DNA of 64,000 nt from Pseudalkalibacillus sp. SCS-8 (GCF_040126055.1 NZ_CP143541.1:124001-188000), one strand, 5' to 3'; positions 44,095 to 55,746 are shown, counted from the stretch's first letter. Made by a program: numbers and translations. The notes: generated by a model from the sequence alone, not told the origin.

Positions 44095-44202
44095 GTGTCA
44101 GGCACCACTTCAAAACCGTTGGTACATAAGGGTGCCGCTGAAGTGTCAGGCACTGATTTGGAACCGTTGGTACATAAGGGTTTCACCGACGTGTCAGGCA
44201 CC
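44095..44202 (+). repeat. 48-bp tandem repeat, two units plus a partial third
   Basis: Units begin with GTGTCAGGCAC at 44095, 44143 and 44191, exactly 48 bp apart. The two full units also share AACCGTTGGTACATAAGGGT and differ elsewhere. Because 48 is a multiple of three, both strands stay open (peptide VPDTS...PLCTNG on minus, VSGT...PLVHKG on plus), but neither frame has convincing initiation signals. It lies between the rpsI terminator and the DUF2521 gene. Confidence 0.75.
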
Positions 44203-44318
44203 ATCTCATTATTAGCTTTGCTTTGTTTCATTTGCCTATACATACTGTCTTTTACCAAAGTTCCCATGGTATGTTTCACTTTTGTGGTCGAACACTATTG
44301 GTAAAGGAGGCGAAACCA

Positions 44319-44756
44319 ATGAATGTAATCACCACCTTTAGAGACAGACAATATAAGAAGCGCGTTACATTCGAACGAAAAGTCCTGCGGGAACTTTCTT
44401 TAAATGGAATCAAAACGGAATTCCAACGCTTGTTCTTTCCGTTTTTTCAATATAGTTTATTGTTTCAGGATGAAATTCAAGATACGTGTATCGATATTGC
44501 GATTGAAGCCTTTCTCCTCGGAGCGGAATACAGCAAATTCGGATACCACGGTGAATCCCTTGAGAGTATTAAAGAACGAAGTGCCGAAACTGAGAAAAGG
44601 TTGACTGACACACTTTTTGAGTACTGGCAATTCTGGAGTTATACACCCGATCACGTGCTTGAGTCCCTTCACATGTGTTGTGATGCATTCGTCCAACGCT
44701 GGTGGCGGGAAGGATACGAAAAGGGACAACGCCGTTACAAGATGAGACTTCATTAA
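44319..44756 (+). CDS. DUF2521 protein of unknown function (YbaK type)
   Basis: 145-residue soluble, largely helical protein matching YbaK of B. subtilis in position (between rpsI and cwlD) and length. It has a basic N-terminus (RDRQYKKRVTFERK) and an aromatic-rich C-terminal half (EYWQFWSYTP, RWWREGYEKGQ). No catalytic motif is recognised and no function is assigned. ATG 44319 with AAAGGAGG; codons further upstream in frame belong to the repeat region. Confidence 0.8.
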   Translation: MNVITTFRDRQYKKRVTFERKVLRELSLNGIKTEFQRLFFPFFQYSLLFQDEIQDTCIDIAIEAFLLGAEYSKFGYHGESLESIKERSAETEKRLTDTLFEYWQFWSYTPDHVLESLHMCCDAFVQRWWREGYEKGQRRYKMRLH

Positions 44757-44766
44757 ATCTGTCATG

Positions 44767-44795
44767 GCATATTTTCTTCCCTTGTCCCATACATA
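44767..44795 (+). promoter_or_regulatory. Candidate sigma-E promoter of cwlD
   Basis: GCATATT (44767-44773), 14-nt spacing, CATACAT (44788-44794), close to the mother-cell sigma-E consensus (ATATT / CATACA-T). In B. subtilis cwlD is expressed during sporulation, which supports the call. Confidence 0.6.
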
Positions 44796-44827
44796 TATAC
44801 AAGTGATGGGAAGCGGGAGGGAAGAGC

Positions 44828-45550
44828 GTGTTACGGAAAAAATGGCTCTTATGGATGCTTATCGGGTTTTGTGCTGCACTTTTATTATATGTAATCAATC
44901 AACAGATCCTTTCGAATAACTCATGGTCAACGTGGAACCTTCCCTTGACAGGTAAAATCATCGTACTTGATGCAGGTCATGGTGGTGTAGATGGTGGAGC
45001 TGTCGGTGAAGGGAATGTCCATGAAAAAGAAATTGCCCTCAATATATCTTTGATGCTGAGGGATTACTTACAGCAAGCTGGTGCACTTGTTATCATGACG
45101 CGGGAGACGGATAAGGATCTTGCGGGTGAGGAAACGAAGAGAATCCGTCATCGGAAAACAGAGGATCTGCTGAAACGGACGGAAATCGTCAACAACTCAG
45201 GAGCAGATATGTTCATCAGTATACATTTGAACGCCATACCTTCTTCAAGATGGTATGGAGCCCAAGTGTTTTATAATCCAGCGTATGACGAAAATGAAAA
45301 AGTGGCGAAGCTGATTCAACATCAAATCCGATCGAATCTGGAGAATACGACACGAAAAGCAAAGCCGATCGGGAATGTGTATATGATCCGGAAAGCAGAA
45401 ATACCAGGTGCATTAGTAGAGGTCGGATTCTTATCCAACCCGAATGAACGTGAACTGCTGAAGACGAAGCTGTATCAAACTAAACTTGCTGCCTCTATTT
45501 ATCAAGGCATACTACGTTTTTACGCAAATGAACCTGCTCCGAAAGATTGA
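44828..45550 (+). CDS. cwlD: Germination-specific N-acetylmuramoyl-L-alanine amidase
   Basis: Needed, with PdaA, to make muramic-delta-lactam in spore cortex so that lytic enzymes recognise it at germination. 240 residues: membrane anchor/signal helix (about 6-24), then an Amidase_3 domain with zinc ligands in VLDAGHGG (H51), E66 in NVHEKE and SIHLNA, and catalytic Glu in GALVEVGFLSN. GTG 44828 after GGGAGGGA. Own sigma-E-like promoter and terminator. Confidence 0.95.
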   Translation: MLRKKWLLWMLIGFCAALLLYVINQQILSNNSWSTWNLPLTGKIIVLDAGHGGVDGGAVGEGNVHEKEIALNISLMLRDYLQQAGALVIMTRETDKDLAGEETKRIRHRKTEDLLKRTEIVNNSGADMFISIHLNAIPSSRWYGAQVFYNPAYDENEKVAKLIQHQIRSNLENTTRKAKPIGNVYMIRKAEIPGALVEVGFLSNPNERELLKTKLYQTKLAASIYQGILRFYANEPAPKD

Positions 45551-45563
45551 GGAGCAGGTTTTT
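45531..45563 (+). terminator. cwlD terminator (overlaps gene end)
   Basis: A 10-bp perfect stem AACCTGCTCC/GGAGCAGGTT whose loop contains the cwlD stop codon, followed by TTTC. The left arm encodes the last residues of CwlD. Confidence 0.75.
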
Positions 45564-45665
45564 CTTCATGCGCTACACCTTAACCAAGTGGTTTGTTTCA
45601 AAACCTTGAATTCAGTGTGTTATACTAAGGAATGAAAGCGATTAAAAAGGATGGTGACGTCATTT

Positions 45666-46694
45666 ATGATGACTGAAGAACAAGTTCTCGAATTGCTAAA
45701 GCCCATACAAGAACCTTTTTTACATAAAAGCATTGTTGATGCGGATAGCATAAAAGAAATTAAGGTGAAGGAGAATTATGTAAGCTTAAAGATCGCCATT
45801 ACACAAGCGAATTCTCCTGAACAAATGCAGCTTCAACAAGAAATCGTCAACACCTTGAAAAGTGCAGGTGTCGAATCAGTCGGCCTACGATTCGAGCAAC
45901 GACAGGAACAAGGCCAACAAGGCCAGCCCCAACAAACTGCAGAAAAAGGTGTGTCTAATCAAACGACCTTTATTTCTGTTGCGAGTGGAAAGGGAGGCGT
46001 TGGGAAGTCAACGGTTTCAGTGAACCTTGCGACCAGTCTTGCACGTGAAGGAAAGCGTGTTGGTCTAATTGATGCTGACATATACGGTTTTAGTGTTCCG
46101 GATATGATGGGAATTGCGGAAAGACCGAAAGTTGCAGGCGAGCAGATCTTCCCGGTTGAACGATTTGGAGTCAAGGTCATTTCGATGGCATTTTTTGTAG
46201 AGGATAACGCACCTGTCATTTGGCGTGGGCCGATGCTAGGGAAGATGCTGACGAACTTCTTCAACGACATCGAATGGGGCGATCTCGATTACATGATCCT
46301 AGACCTGCCTCCAGGAACAGGAGATGTCGCGTTGGATGTCCATAAAATGCTACCGCAAAGTAAGGAAATCATCGTAACGACACCTCATCCTACGGCTGCA
46401 TTCGTCGCAGCGCGTGCTGGAGCGATGGCATTGAAAACCGACCATGATATTTTAGGCGTGGTTGAAAATATGGCGTATTACGAAAGCAAAAAGACAGGAG
46501 AAAAGGAATATGTCTTTGGCCAAGGTGGAGCGGATAAATTGACGGAAGAACTTCAAACAGAAGTGCTCGGTCGCATACCTCTGGGTCAGCCTGAAATGCG
46601 TGAAGATGATTTTGCACCATCCGTATACTTGGAAGATTCAAAAATCGGGAAGATCTACCAAGAAATCGCCCGTAAAGTTATCCAAAAAACATAA
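45666..46694 (+). CDS. salA: Mrp/SalA family P-loop ATPase
   Basis: MinD-like ATPase. In B. subtilis SalA represses scoC and so raises exoprotease production; homologues (Mrp/ApbC) also carry Fe-S clusters. 342 residues: N-terminal MIP18/DUF59 domain (about 5-75), a Gln-rich linker (80-95), deviant Walker A ASGKGGVGKST (106-116), and DLPPGTGD. ATG 45666 (or 45669) is chosen since GGTGA at 45653-45657 fits it; ATG 45651 overlaps the binding site. No CxxC near the C-terminus is seen, which favours the SalA-type role. Confidence 0.93.
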   Translation: MMTEEQVLELLKPIQEPFLHKSIVDADSIKEIKVKENYVSLKIAITQANSPEQMQLQQEIVNTLKSAGVESVGLRFEQRQEQGQQGQPQQTAEKGVSNQTTFISVASGKGGVGKSTVSVNLATSLAREGKRVGLIDADIYGFSVPDMMGIAERPKVAGEQIFPVERFGVKVISMAFFVEDNAPVIWRGPMLGKMLTNFFNDIEWGDLDYMILDLPPGTGDVALDVHKMLPQSKEIIVTTPHPTAAFVAARAGAMALKTDHDILGVVENMAYYESKKTGEKEYVFGQGGADKLTEELQTEVLGRIPLGQPEMREDDFAPSVYLEDSKIGKIYQEIARKVIQKT

Positions 46695-46703
46695 ACGTAA
46701 CCA

Positions 46704-46745
46704 AAAATGTCTGACAGACCTAAAAGGTTCTTGTCAGACATTTTC
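46704..46745 (+). terminator. Bidirectional terminator between salA and gerD
   Basis: AAAATGTCTGACA pairs with TGTCAGACATTTT around an inner weak stem; A and T runs flank both sides, serving the convergent salA (+) and gerD (-). Confidence 0.85.
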
Positions 46746-46750
46746 TTTCG

Positions 46751-47374
46751 TTAACCTTGACTACCTTGTGATCCTCCACCTTCGGAGCCTTCTTCAGATT
46801 CTCCATCCTTCTTCAAAGAATCACCGCTCTTGATTTCTTCTTGTACCGCTTTTTTAATCATGTCAGCAATCTGAGCTTTCATCAAAGGACTCTCAAACGT
46901 CTCCATTAACACTTTCTTTTGTTGCTCGCGATATTTCTGGGAGGTGAACAGGTCCATGACGTCCTTTTCAATTTCAGGATCTTTCATCAGTTCAATCATT
47001 TTCTTTCGGTAATCTGGATCATCCATCATTTTTTTAAGCAATTCTTCATTTTGCTTTTTCATACCCTTGGCTAGTGCTTCAGCTGCCTTCGGGTCCTTAA
47101 TCATCTCTTTCCAGAACTCTTGTCCCTTTTTCGATGTCAGCGTCTCTTCAATCGTTTTCTTGACGAATGCTTGATCCATGATGATTTCTTGTTTTATTTT
47201 TTCATCAGTCAATACCTCTTTAATGGCTTTCTTTCCATCATCTGTTTTCAAGAGGTCCATCAACATCTTCTTCGTTTCTTCATATGAGCCTTTATCTTCA
47301 GCAGCCGCCGGCGTACATCCCTGCAAGTATAAAAATCCTAAGGAAATAATAAGGACGAACATCCAGTTTCTCAT
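46751..47374 (-). CDS. gerD: Spore germination lipoprotein GerD
   Basis: Inner-spore-membrane scaffold that clusters nutrient germinant receptors into the germinosome. 207 residues: type II signal peptide with lipobox LQGC (C20), a long helical coiled-coil region (about 30-180) rich in KKM/KDP segments, and a Ser/Gly/Glu tail. ATG complement at 47372-47374 with AAAGGGG upstream. Made in the forespore in B. subtilis (sigma-G); I see no strong sigma-G match here. Convergent to salA, divergent from kbaA. Confidence 0.94.
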   Translation of the reverse strand: MRNWMFVLIISLGFLYLQGCTPAAAEDKGSYEETKKMLMDLLKTDDGKKAIKEVLTDEKIKQEIIMDQAFVKKTIEETLTSKKGQEFWKEMIKDPKAAEALAKGMKKQNEELLKKMMDDPDYRKKMIELMKDPEIEKDVMDLFTSQKYREQQKKVLMETFESPLMKAQIADMIKKAVQEEIKSGDSLKKDGESEEGSEGGGSQGSQG

Positions 47375-47517
47375 CCAGAGTGCCCCTTTCAGTATTCAAT
47401 CTTACCCTTAGCGTTCGAGAAAGTTGTGACAAATATGCGGACTAAATAAAGGAAACTAGCTTTTTTTGAGGTGAATTTGATACAATCGATAAGAGCAAAT
47501 TTAAAGGGGATCATCAC

Positions 47518-48105
47518 GTGAATATAAAGAAATGGATTTATTTGTTTTTTACAACTTTATTTATAGGTGGATTGAGTTCGGTCGTTGTCGGATTACTTTT
47601 ACGTTGGCAGGATATTAATGATGCATCGAGCTTTTTCGTCATGATCGCTTGGCTGATGGGATTCGGTTTCATTTTCAGCATCATCAGTCAAATGGGATAT
47701 TTCGCTTATTTGACCATCCATCGCTTCGGGTTAGGTATTTTTAAGTCTGTAAAGCTTTGGAGCTGGGTCCAACTACTCGTGCTTGCTTTTGTCGTATTTG
47801 ATTTGTTTTATTTACGCTATATCGCATTCAAGGATAGTGGCCTGCCATTCTGGAATTACCTATTCGTTCCGCTTGCCCTGCTTGCTATAGGTGCTTTAGT
47901 CGCTTATATCAAAATGAAGGAGACCAATAAAGCAGCATTCGTCCCAACCTTATTCTTCATGGTTGCTGTCACGACAATCGAATGGATTCCAGTATTAAAG
48001 CAAGGTGAGCCACTATGGTTATGGTTATCCATCGTACCATTATTAGCTTGTAACGCATGGCAAATATTAATTCTGCACCGATTGATCGATAAGAAAAAAA
48101 GTTGA
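47518..48105 (+). CDS. kbaA: KinB-signalling membrane protein KbaA
   Basis: Polytopic membrane protein required for activation of the KinB sporulation kinase pathway in B. subtilis. 195 residues with about six hydrophobic helices (for example 7-27, 40-65, 80-100, 112-130, 140-160, 165-185) and a short charged tail. GTG start 47518 after AAAGGGG. Between gerD and pdaB as in B. subtilis; the mechanism of KbaA is unknown. Confidence 0.92.
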   Translation: MNIKKWIYLFFTTLFIGGLSSVVVGLLLRWQDINDASSFFVMIAWLMGFGFIFSIISQMGYFAYLTIHRFGLGIFKSVKLWSWVQLLVLAFVVFDLFYLRYIAFKDSGLPFWNYLFVPLALLAIGALVAYIKMKETNKAAFVPTLFFMVAVTTIEWIPVLKQGEPLWLWLSIVPLLACNAWQILILHRLIDKKKS

Positions 48106-48127
48106 GCGATTCGCTCAACTTTTTTAT
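48094..48127 (+). terminator. Bidirectional terminator between kbaA and pdaB
   Basis: AAAAAAAGTTGAGCG pairs with CGCTCAACTTTTTT. It covers the kbaA stop and the end of pdaB and serves both convergent genes. Confidence 0.88.
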
Positions 48128-48888
48128 TTGATTTCATTCTTTTTACTGTCGGTGTTTGCAATCAACTGTCCAACTGAAGTGAAGGTATAACCGTCATCCT
48201 TCAACTCTCTAAGGATATCCTGGAGTGCATCCCTTGTTTGTTTCACTGAATCAGATGCATGGAGCAGTACAATGTCTCCGCCACCTGCTTTTGAAAGGAC
48301 GGTTTCTGTAATCCTGTCAGCTCCTGGATTTTTCCAATCATCCGGGTTGATGCTCCACTGGACGATTGTATGATTCATCCTTTCAGCAATCTTTAGAGTG
48401 TTCTTATTAAAGCTGCCATTCGGTGGCCTTAACAATTCAGTTGATTTTCCTGAAACCTTCCTGATGGCCTCCTGCGCTCTCGCGATATCGCGTCGTATTT
48501 CATTATCTTCAAGCTCGGTATAGCTTTTGTGCCGATAACCGAGACTTCCGATTTCATGACCATTCTTAACAATCTTTTCAACGATATCCGGATGACGTTC
48601 AGCCCATTCTCCTGATAAGAAGAAGGTCGTATCTTTCACTTTTTCCTTTTCAAGCAGGTCAAGTATTTCATGGATCCGCTTTTCTCCCCAGCTCACGTCG
48701 AATGTCAACGCAATCTTCTTCCCTTGCTTCTCACCTTTATAGATCGCTCTCGGTTCTCCTTCTTTCGTTTTGAACACCTCTAAATCCTTGCCTTCAACAA
48801 ATGCAATCAGTGCAGCGAAGAAAGATGCGATGAGAATAATTAAATATTGTTTAAAACGCTTCCCATTAATCACCCAGAAAAAATTCAC
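48124..48888 (-). CDS. pdaB: Sporulation polysaccharide deacetylase PdaB
   Basis: NodB-fold carbohydrate deacetylase family protein needed late in sporulation to keep spores intact in B. subtilis. 254 residues: N-terminal membrane helix (about 13-32), NodB domain with LTFDVSWG, FFLSGEWAERHPDIV, GHEIGSLGYRH, LRPPNGSFN and IVLLHASD. The metal-site motif differs from the classical TFDDG (FDVSWG), as in PdaB orthologues. GTG complement at 48888 is preferred over a longer frame (to 49008) because GGGAGG lies 8 nt upstream and the length equals B. subtilis PdaB. Confidence 0.93.
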   Translation of the reverse strand: MNFFWVINGKRFKQYLIILIASFFAALIAFVEGKDLEVFKTKEGEPRAIYKGEKQGKKIALTFDVSWGEKRIHEILDLLEKEKVKDTTFFLSGEWAERHPDIVEKIVKNGHEIGSLGYRHKSYTELEDNEIRRDIARAQEAIRKVSGKSTELLRPPNGSFNKNTLKIAERMNHTIVQWSINPDDWKNPGADRITETVLSKAGGGDIVLLHASDSVKQTRDALQDILRELKDDGYTFTSVGQLIANTDSKKNEIK

Positions 48889-49023
48889 GAATGCCGCCTC
48901 CCGTCCATTACTCGCTATTACATATATATGAAAGCTTGGACAAGATAGAACAGCGTTGACAGATTGAATAGAAAATGGAAAAAGAAGGGATAATGGTAGA
49001 AAAAACATGAAGGATTTGATTCC

Positions 49024-49248
49024 ATGCTTGGTTTTGTTCTGAATGATAAAGAAGTGAAAGAAATGGAATACCTTTTGAAGAAGGAACTTGAAGAACTATT
49101 GCATGATTTAGAAGATCATCGAATCGATGGGATCATCAAGCGCGCGATGGAAGAGCGGTATCAGCTCATCTTTAAAATCTTTCAGCGCTTTTCAAACCCA
49201 GCAGATTGCGTCAAATATATGCGTCATCGCATATCCAATCAAAAATAA
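49024..49248 (+). CDS. Small helical protein of unknown function
   Basis: 74 residues, Glu/Lys/Arg/Leu-rich and almost entirely helical by composition (KEVKEMEYLLKKELEELLHD, YQLIFKIFQRF), with no signal peptide or transmembrane segment. A weak AAGGA (49010-49014) precedes ATG 49024. It sits between pdaB (divergent) and the rrn promoters. I do not recognise the family. Codon use and an uninterrupted frame ending just before the rrn promoter make coding plausible but not certain. Confidence 0.6.
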   Translation: MLGFVLNDKEVKEMEYLLKKELEELLHDLEDHRIDGIIKRAMEERYQLIFKIFQRFSNPADCVKYMRHRISNQK

Positions 49249-49256
49249 AAATGTTA

Positions 49257-49285
49257 TTGACAGAAAACCTGAAGCTTGATATTAT
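49257..49285 (+). promoter_or_regulatory. rrn promoter P1
   Basis: Perfect TTGACA (49257-49262), 17-nt spacer, TATTAT (49280-49285). Confidence 0.87.
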
Positions 49286-49344
49286 ATTTTCTGTTGCCGC
49301 AAAAAACGGCATCAAAACACAACATAAACATGTGAAAAAAGTTA

Positions 49345-49373
49345 TTGACATAAAATTTTGAGCATGTTAAATT
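49345..49373 (+). promoter_or_regulatory. rrn promoter P2
   Basis: Perfect TTGACA (49345-49350), 17-nt spacer, TAAATT (49368-49373) with an extended TG at 49365-49366. A tandem arrangement 88 nt from P1, typical of Bacillus rrn operons. Confidence 0.83.
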
Positions 49374-49428
49374 GTTTAAGTCGCTTCAAAACGACAAAAC
49401 AAAAAACGAGTCGCATTATGCGGTTCGA

Positions 49429-49462
49429 AAGCTCTTTGAAAACTGAACAAAAGCCAAGCGTG
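49429..49462 (+). promoter_or_regulatory. boxA-like antiterminator and 16S processing stalk, left arm
   Basis: GCTCTTTGAAAACTGAAC (49430-49447) resembles the boxA/Nus antitermination signal of Bacillus rrn leaders. AACAAAAGCCAAGCGTG (49446-49462) is complementary to CACGCTTTGGCTTTTGTT at 51160-51177 apart from one bulged base, forming the 16S precursor stem for RNase III. Confidence 0.75.
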
Positions 49463-49486
49463 AAACGGACCTACATGGTTATGTTC

Positions 49487-49541
49487 TTCGACTAAGAACG
49501 TCACGTCCTGTGACGACGTCGAAGTTAGCACATCCATGTGC
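49487..49541 (+). repeat. Two-hairpin CGTCCTG/CATCC element, copy 1 (16S leader)
   Basis: Outer stem TTCGAC/GTCGAA encloses GTCAC-GTCCT-GTGAC; a second hairpin GCACAT-CC-ATGTGC follows. A paralogous copy occurs after 23S (54257-54310) with a different but still paired outer stem. Confidence 0.7.
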
Positions 49542-49582
49542 GTCAAATTTCGATTTACATTTATGAGCAAGACAAACTTTAC

Positions 49583-54243
<4,661 letters not shown>

Positions 54244-54256
54244 CAAATTAATGAAC

Positions 54257-54310
54257 GCTGACTAACAACGTCACGTCCTGTGACAACGTCAGCACTAGCA
54301 CATCCTGTGC
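54257..54310 (+). repeat. Two-hairpin CGTCCTG/CATCC element, copy 2 (after 23S)
   Basis: Outer stem GCTGAC/GTCAGC encloses GTCAC-GTCCT-GTGAC; a second hairpin GCACA-TCC-TGTGC follows. It lies inside the long-range 23S precursor stem (51222-51235 with 54328-54341). Compared with copy 1, three outer base pairs differ in a compensatory way. Confidence 0.7.
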
Positions 54311-54367
54311 GTCGTGTTTTCAAGAAACGTTATCTAGTTTTGAGGGAATATTTATTAAAAAAAGCCC

Positions 54368-54396
54368 TTGAAATTCTGTTTAGAATTTAGTATTAT
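54368..54396 (+). promoter_or_regulatory. Candidate promoter between 23S and 5S
   Basis: TTGAAA (54368-54373), 17-nt spacer, TATTAT (54391-54396), about 48 nt before 5S. If active it would allow 5S and the tRNA cluster to be made independently of 16S/23S. Confidence 0.55.
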
Positions 54397-54443
54397 ATAT
54401 CTTGTCCTTACTAAGGATTGTGATTGTGGATCATTTTGAAATG

Positions 54444-54560
<117 letters not shown>

Positions 54561-54585
54561 CAACCTATTTTATTTCAATGAATAT

Positions 54586-54660
54586 TCCACAGTAGCTCAG
54601 TGGTAGAGCTATCGGCTGTTAACCGATCGGTCGCAGGTTCGAGTCCTGCCTGTGGAGCCA
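54586..54660 (+). tRNA. tRNA-Asn (GTT)
   Basis: Acceptor TCCACAG/CTGTGGA, anticodon GTT at 54618-54620, encoded CCA. Confidence 0.96.
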
Positions 54661-54663
54661 TAT

Positions 54664-54739
54664 GCTTCCATAGCTCAGCAGGTAGAGCACTTCCATGGTA
54701 AGGAAGAGGTCAGCGGTTCGAACCCGCTTGGAAGCTCCA
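54664..54739 (+). tRNA. tRNA-Thr (GGT)
   Basis: Acceptor GCTTCCA/TGGAAGC, anticodon loop ATGGTAA, encoded CCA. Confidence 0.95.
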
Positions 54740-54753
54740 TCATATTAAATAAT

Positions 54754-54828
54754 GGCCCCTTGGTCAAGTGGTTAAGACACCGCCCTTTCACGGCGGTAAC
54801 ACGGGTTCGAATCCCGTAGGGGTCACCA
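54754..54828 (+). tRNA. tRNA-Glu (TTC)
   Basis: Acceptor GGCCCCT/AGGGGTC, anticodon loop CTTTCAC, encoded CCA. Confidence 0.95.
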
Positions 54829-54834
54829 TCTATC

Positions 54835-54910
54835 GGAGGATTAGCTCAGCTGGGAGAGCACCTGCCTTACAAGCAGGGGGTCGGCGGTTCGATCCCGTCA
54901 TCCTCCACCA
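54835..54910 (+). tRNA. tRNA-Val (TAC)
   Basis: Acceptor GGAGGAT/ATCCTCC, anticodon loop CTTACAA, encoded CCA. Confidence 0.95.
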
Positions 54911-54930
54911 TTGAAACACATGAATATTAC

Positions 54931-55006
<76 letters not shown>

Positions 55007-55021
55007 TCTTTACTTGAAAAC

Positions 55022-55041
55022 AGACTATTTAGTCTTTTTTT
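55022..55041 (+). terminator. Weak terminator-like hairpin inside tRNA cluster
   Basis: AGACTA/TAGTCT with a minimal loop, followed by TTTTTTT, between tRNA-Thr and tRNA-Tyr. The stem is short, so it is probably a partial terminator or an evolutionary leftover. Confidence 0.4.
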
Positions 55042-55044
55042 ATT

Positions 55045-55129
55045 GGAGGGGTAGCGAAGTGGCTAAACGCGGCGGACTGTAAATCCGCTCCCTCCGGGTT
55101 CGGCGGTTCGAATCCGTCCCCCTCCACCA
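55045..55129 (+). tRNA. tRNA-Tyr (GTA)
   Basis: 85 nt with a long variable arm (CTCCCTCCGGGTTCGG region), acceptor GGAGGGG/CCCCTCC, anticodon GTA, encoded CCA. Confidence 0.95.
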
Positions 55130-55172
55130 TTTTTATTACAATACATCGATGAGTAAGATTCATTCATAACAT

Positions 55173-55184
55173 GAGCCATTAGCT
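55173..55184 (+). pseudogene. Truncated tRNA-Lys 5' fragment 1 (12 nt)
   Basis: GAGCCATTAGCT equals nt 1-12 of the intact tRNA-Lys at 55420. The preceding 14 nt (TTCATTCATAACAT) are also identical to those before the intact gene, giving a 26-nt exact repeat (55159-55184 and 55406-55431). It then runs into repeat R1. Confidence 0.7.
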
Positions 55185-55284
55185 ATGAACGATACAACGT
55201 TGAGCTAACGGTGAATTGTCCTGACGCAGCCTACTACGATAGTATAGATTGTAGAGGAAAGGACACAGTTTGAATAATCTACGG
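55185..55284 (+). repeat. Structured repeat R1 between tRNA-Lys fragments
   Basis: About 100 nt. Core stem-loop: TGTCC (55217-55221) with GGACA (55261-55265), and CCT-A-CTAC (55230-55237) with GTAGAGG (55251-55257), apical loop of 13 nt. Homologous to R2 (55311-55419): the first 36 nt align without gaps at 23 identities, and the stem arms are nearly identical while apical loops differ. Confidence 0.65.
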
Positions 55285-55310
55285 GAGCCATTAGCTCAGT
55301 CGGTAGAGCA
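55285..55310 (+). pseudogene. Truncated tRNA-Lys 5' fragment 2 (26 nt)
   Basis: GAGCCATTAGCTCAGTCGGT + AGAGCA equals nt 1-26 of the intact tRNA-Lys (acceptor 5' strand plus whole D arm), then diverges into R2 before the anticodon arm. It cannot fold as tRNA. Confidence 0.8.
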
Positions 55311-55419
55311 ACGAACATAACTTCATTGACTTAGCTATGAGTTGTCGCGACACAGCCTTCTACCATGTGTTGCTTGTAGAGGAAGGGACATAAAGGTAAG
55401 TAAACTTCATTCATAACAT
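55311..55419 (+). repeat. Structured repeat R2 before intact tRNA-Lys
   Basis: About 109 nt. Core: TGTC (55343-55346) with GACA (55387-55390), and CCT-T-CTAC (55356-55363) with GTAGAGG (55376-55382), apical loop of 12 nt. The bulged base between CCT and CTAC is A in R1 and T here. Its last part, TTCATTCATAACAT, repeats the sequence before fragment 1. Confidence 0.65.
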
Positions 55420-55495
55420 GAGCCATTAGCTCAGTCGGTAGAGCATCTGACTTTTAATCAGAGGGTCGAAGGTTCGAGTCCTTCATGGCTCACCA
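55420..55495 (+). tRNA. tRNA-Lys (TTT)
   Basis: Intact: acceptor GAGCCAT/ATGGCTC, anticodon loop CTTTTAA, T arm GAAGGTTCGAGTCCTTC, encoded CCA. Confidence 0.96.
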
Positions 55496-55547
55496 GTTTA
55501 ATCCTTCTGAGTTTAGAAAAGATGCGTTTGGTTATAATTGAAAATAT

Positions 55548-55621
55548 GCGGGTGTAGTTTAGTGGTAAAACAAGAGCCTTCCAAGCTCTGGTCGTGAGTT
55601 CGATTCTCATCACCCGCTCCA
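55548..55621 (+). tRNA. tRNA-Gly (TCC)
   Basis: Acceptor GCGGGTG/CACCCGC, anticodon loop CTTCCAA, encoded CCA. Confidence 0.95.
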
Positions 55622-55622
55622 T

Positions 55623-55698
55623 GGGGCCTTAGCTCAGCTGGGAGAGCGCCTGCCTTGCACGCAGGAGGTCAGCGGTTCGATCCCGCTAGGCTCCACCA
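55623..55698 (+). tRNA. tRNA-Ala (TGC)
   Basis: Acceptor GGGGCCT/AGGCTCC, anticodon loop CTTGCAC, encoded CCA. Last gene of the cluster. Confidence 0.95.
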
Positions 55699-55713
55699 TT
55701 ACATATCATACAC

Positions 55714-55746
55714 AACTCTTTGACATTAAACGTCAAAGAGTTTTTT
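55714..55746 (+). terminator. rrn-tRNA operon terminator
   Basis: A perfect 11-bp stem AACTCTTTGAC/GTCAAAGAGTT with loop ATTAAAC, followed by TTTT. Confidence 0.93.

Noticed and set aside
44019..44304. Overlapping frames on both strands across the 48-bp repeats
   Set aside because: Open only because the period is a multiple of three; no proper ribosome binding sites, and they overlap the rpsI terminator.
48956..48994. TTGACA...GATAAT upstream of the 74-residue gene
   Set aside because: Spacer of 27 nt is too long for a sigma-A promoter.
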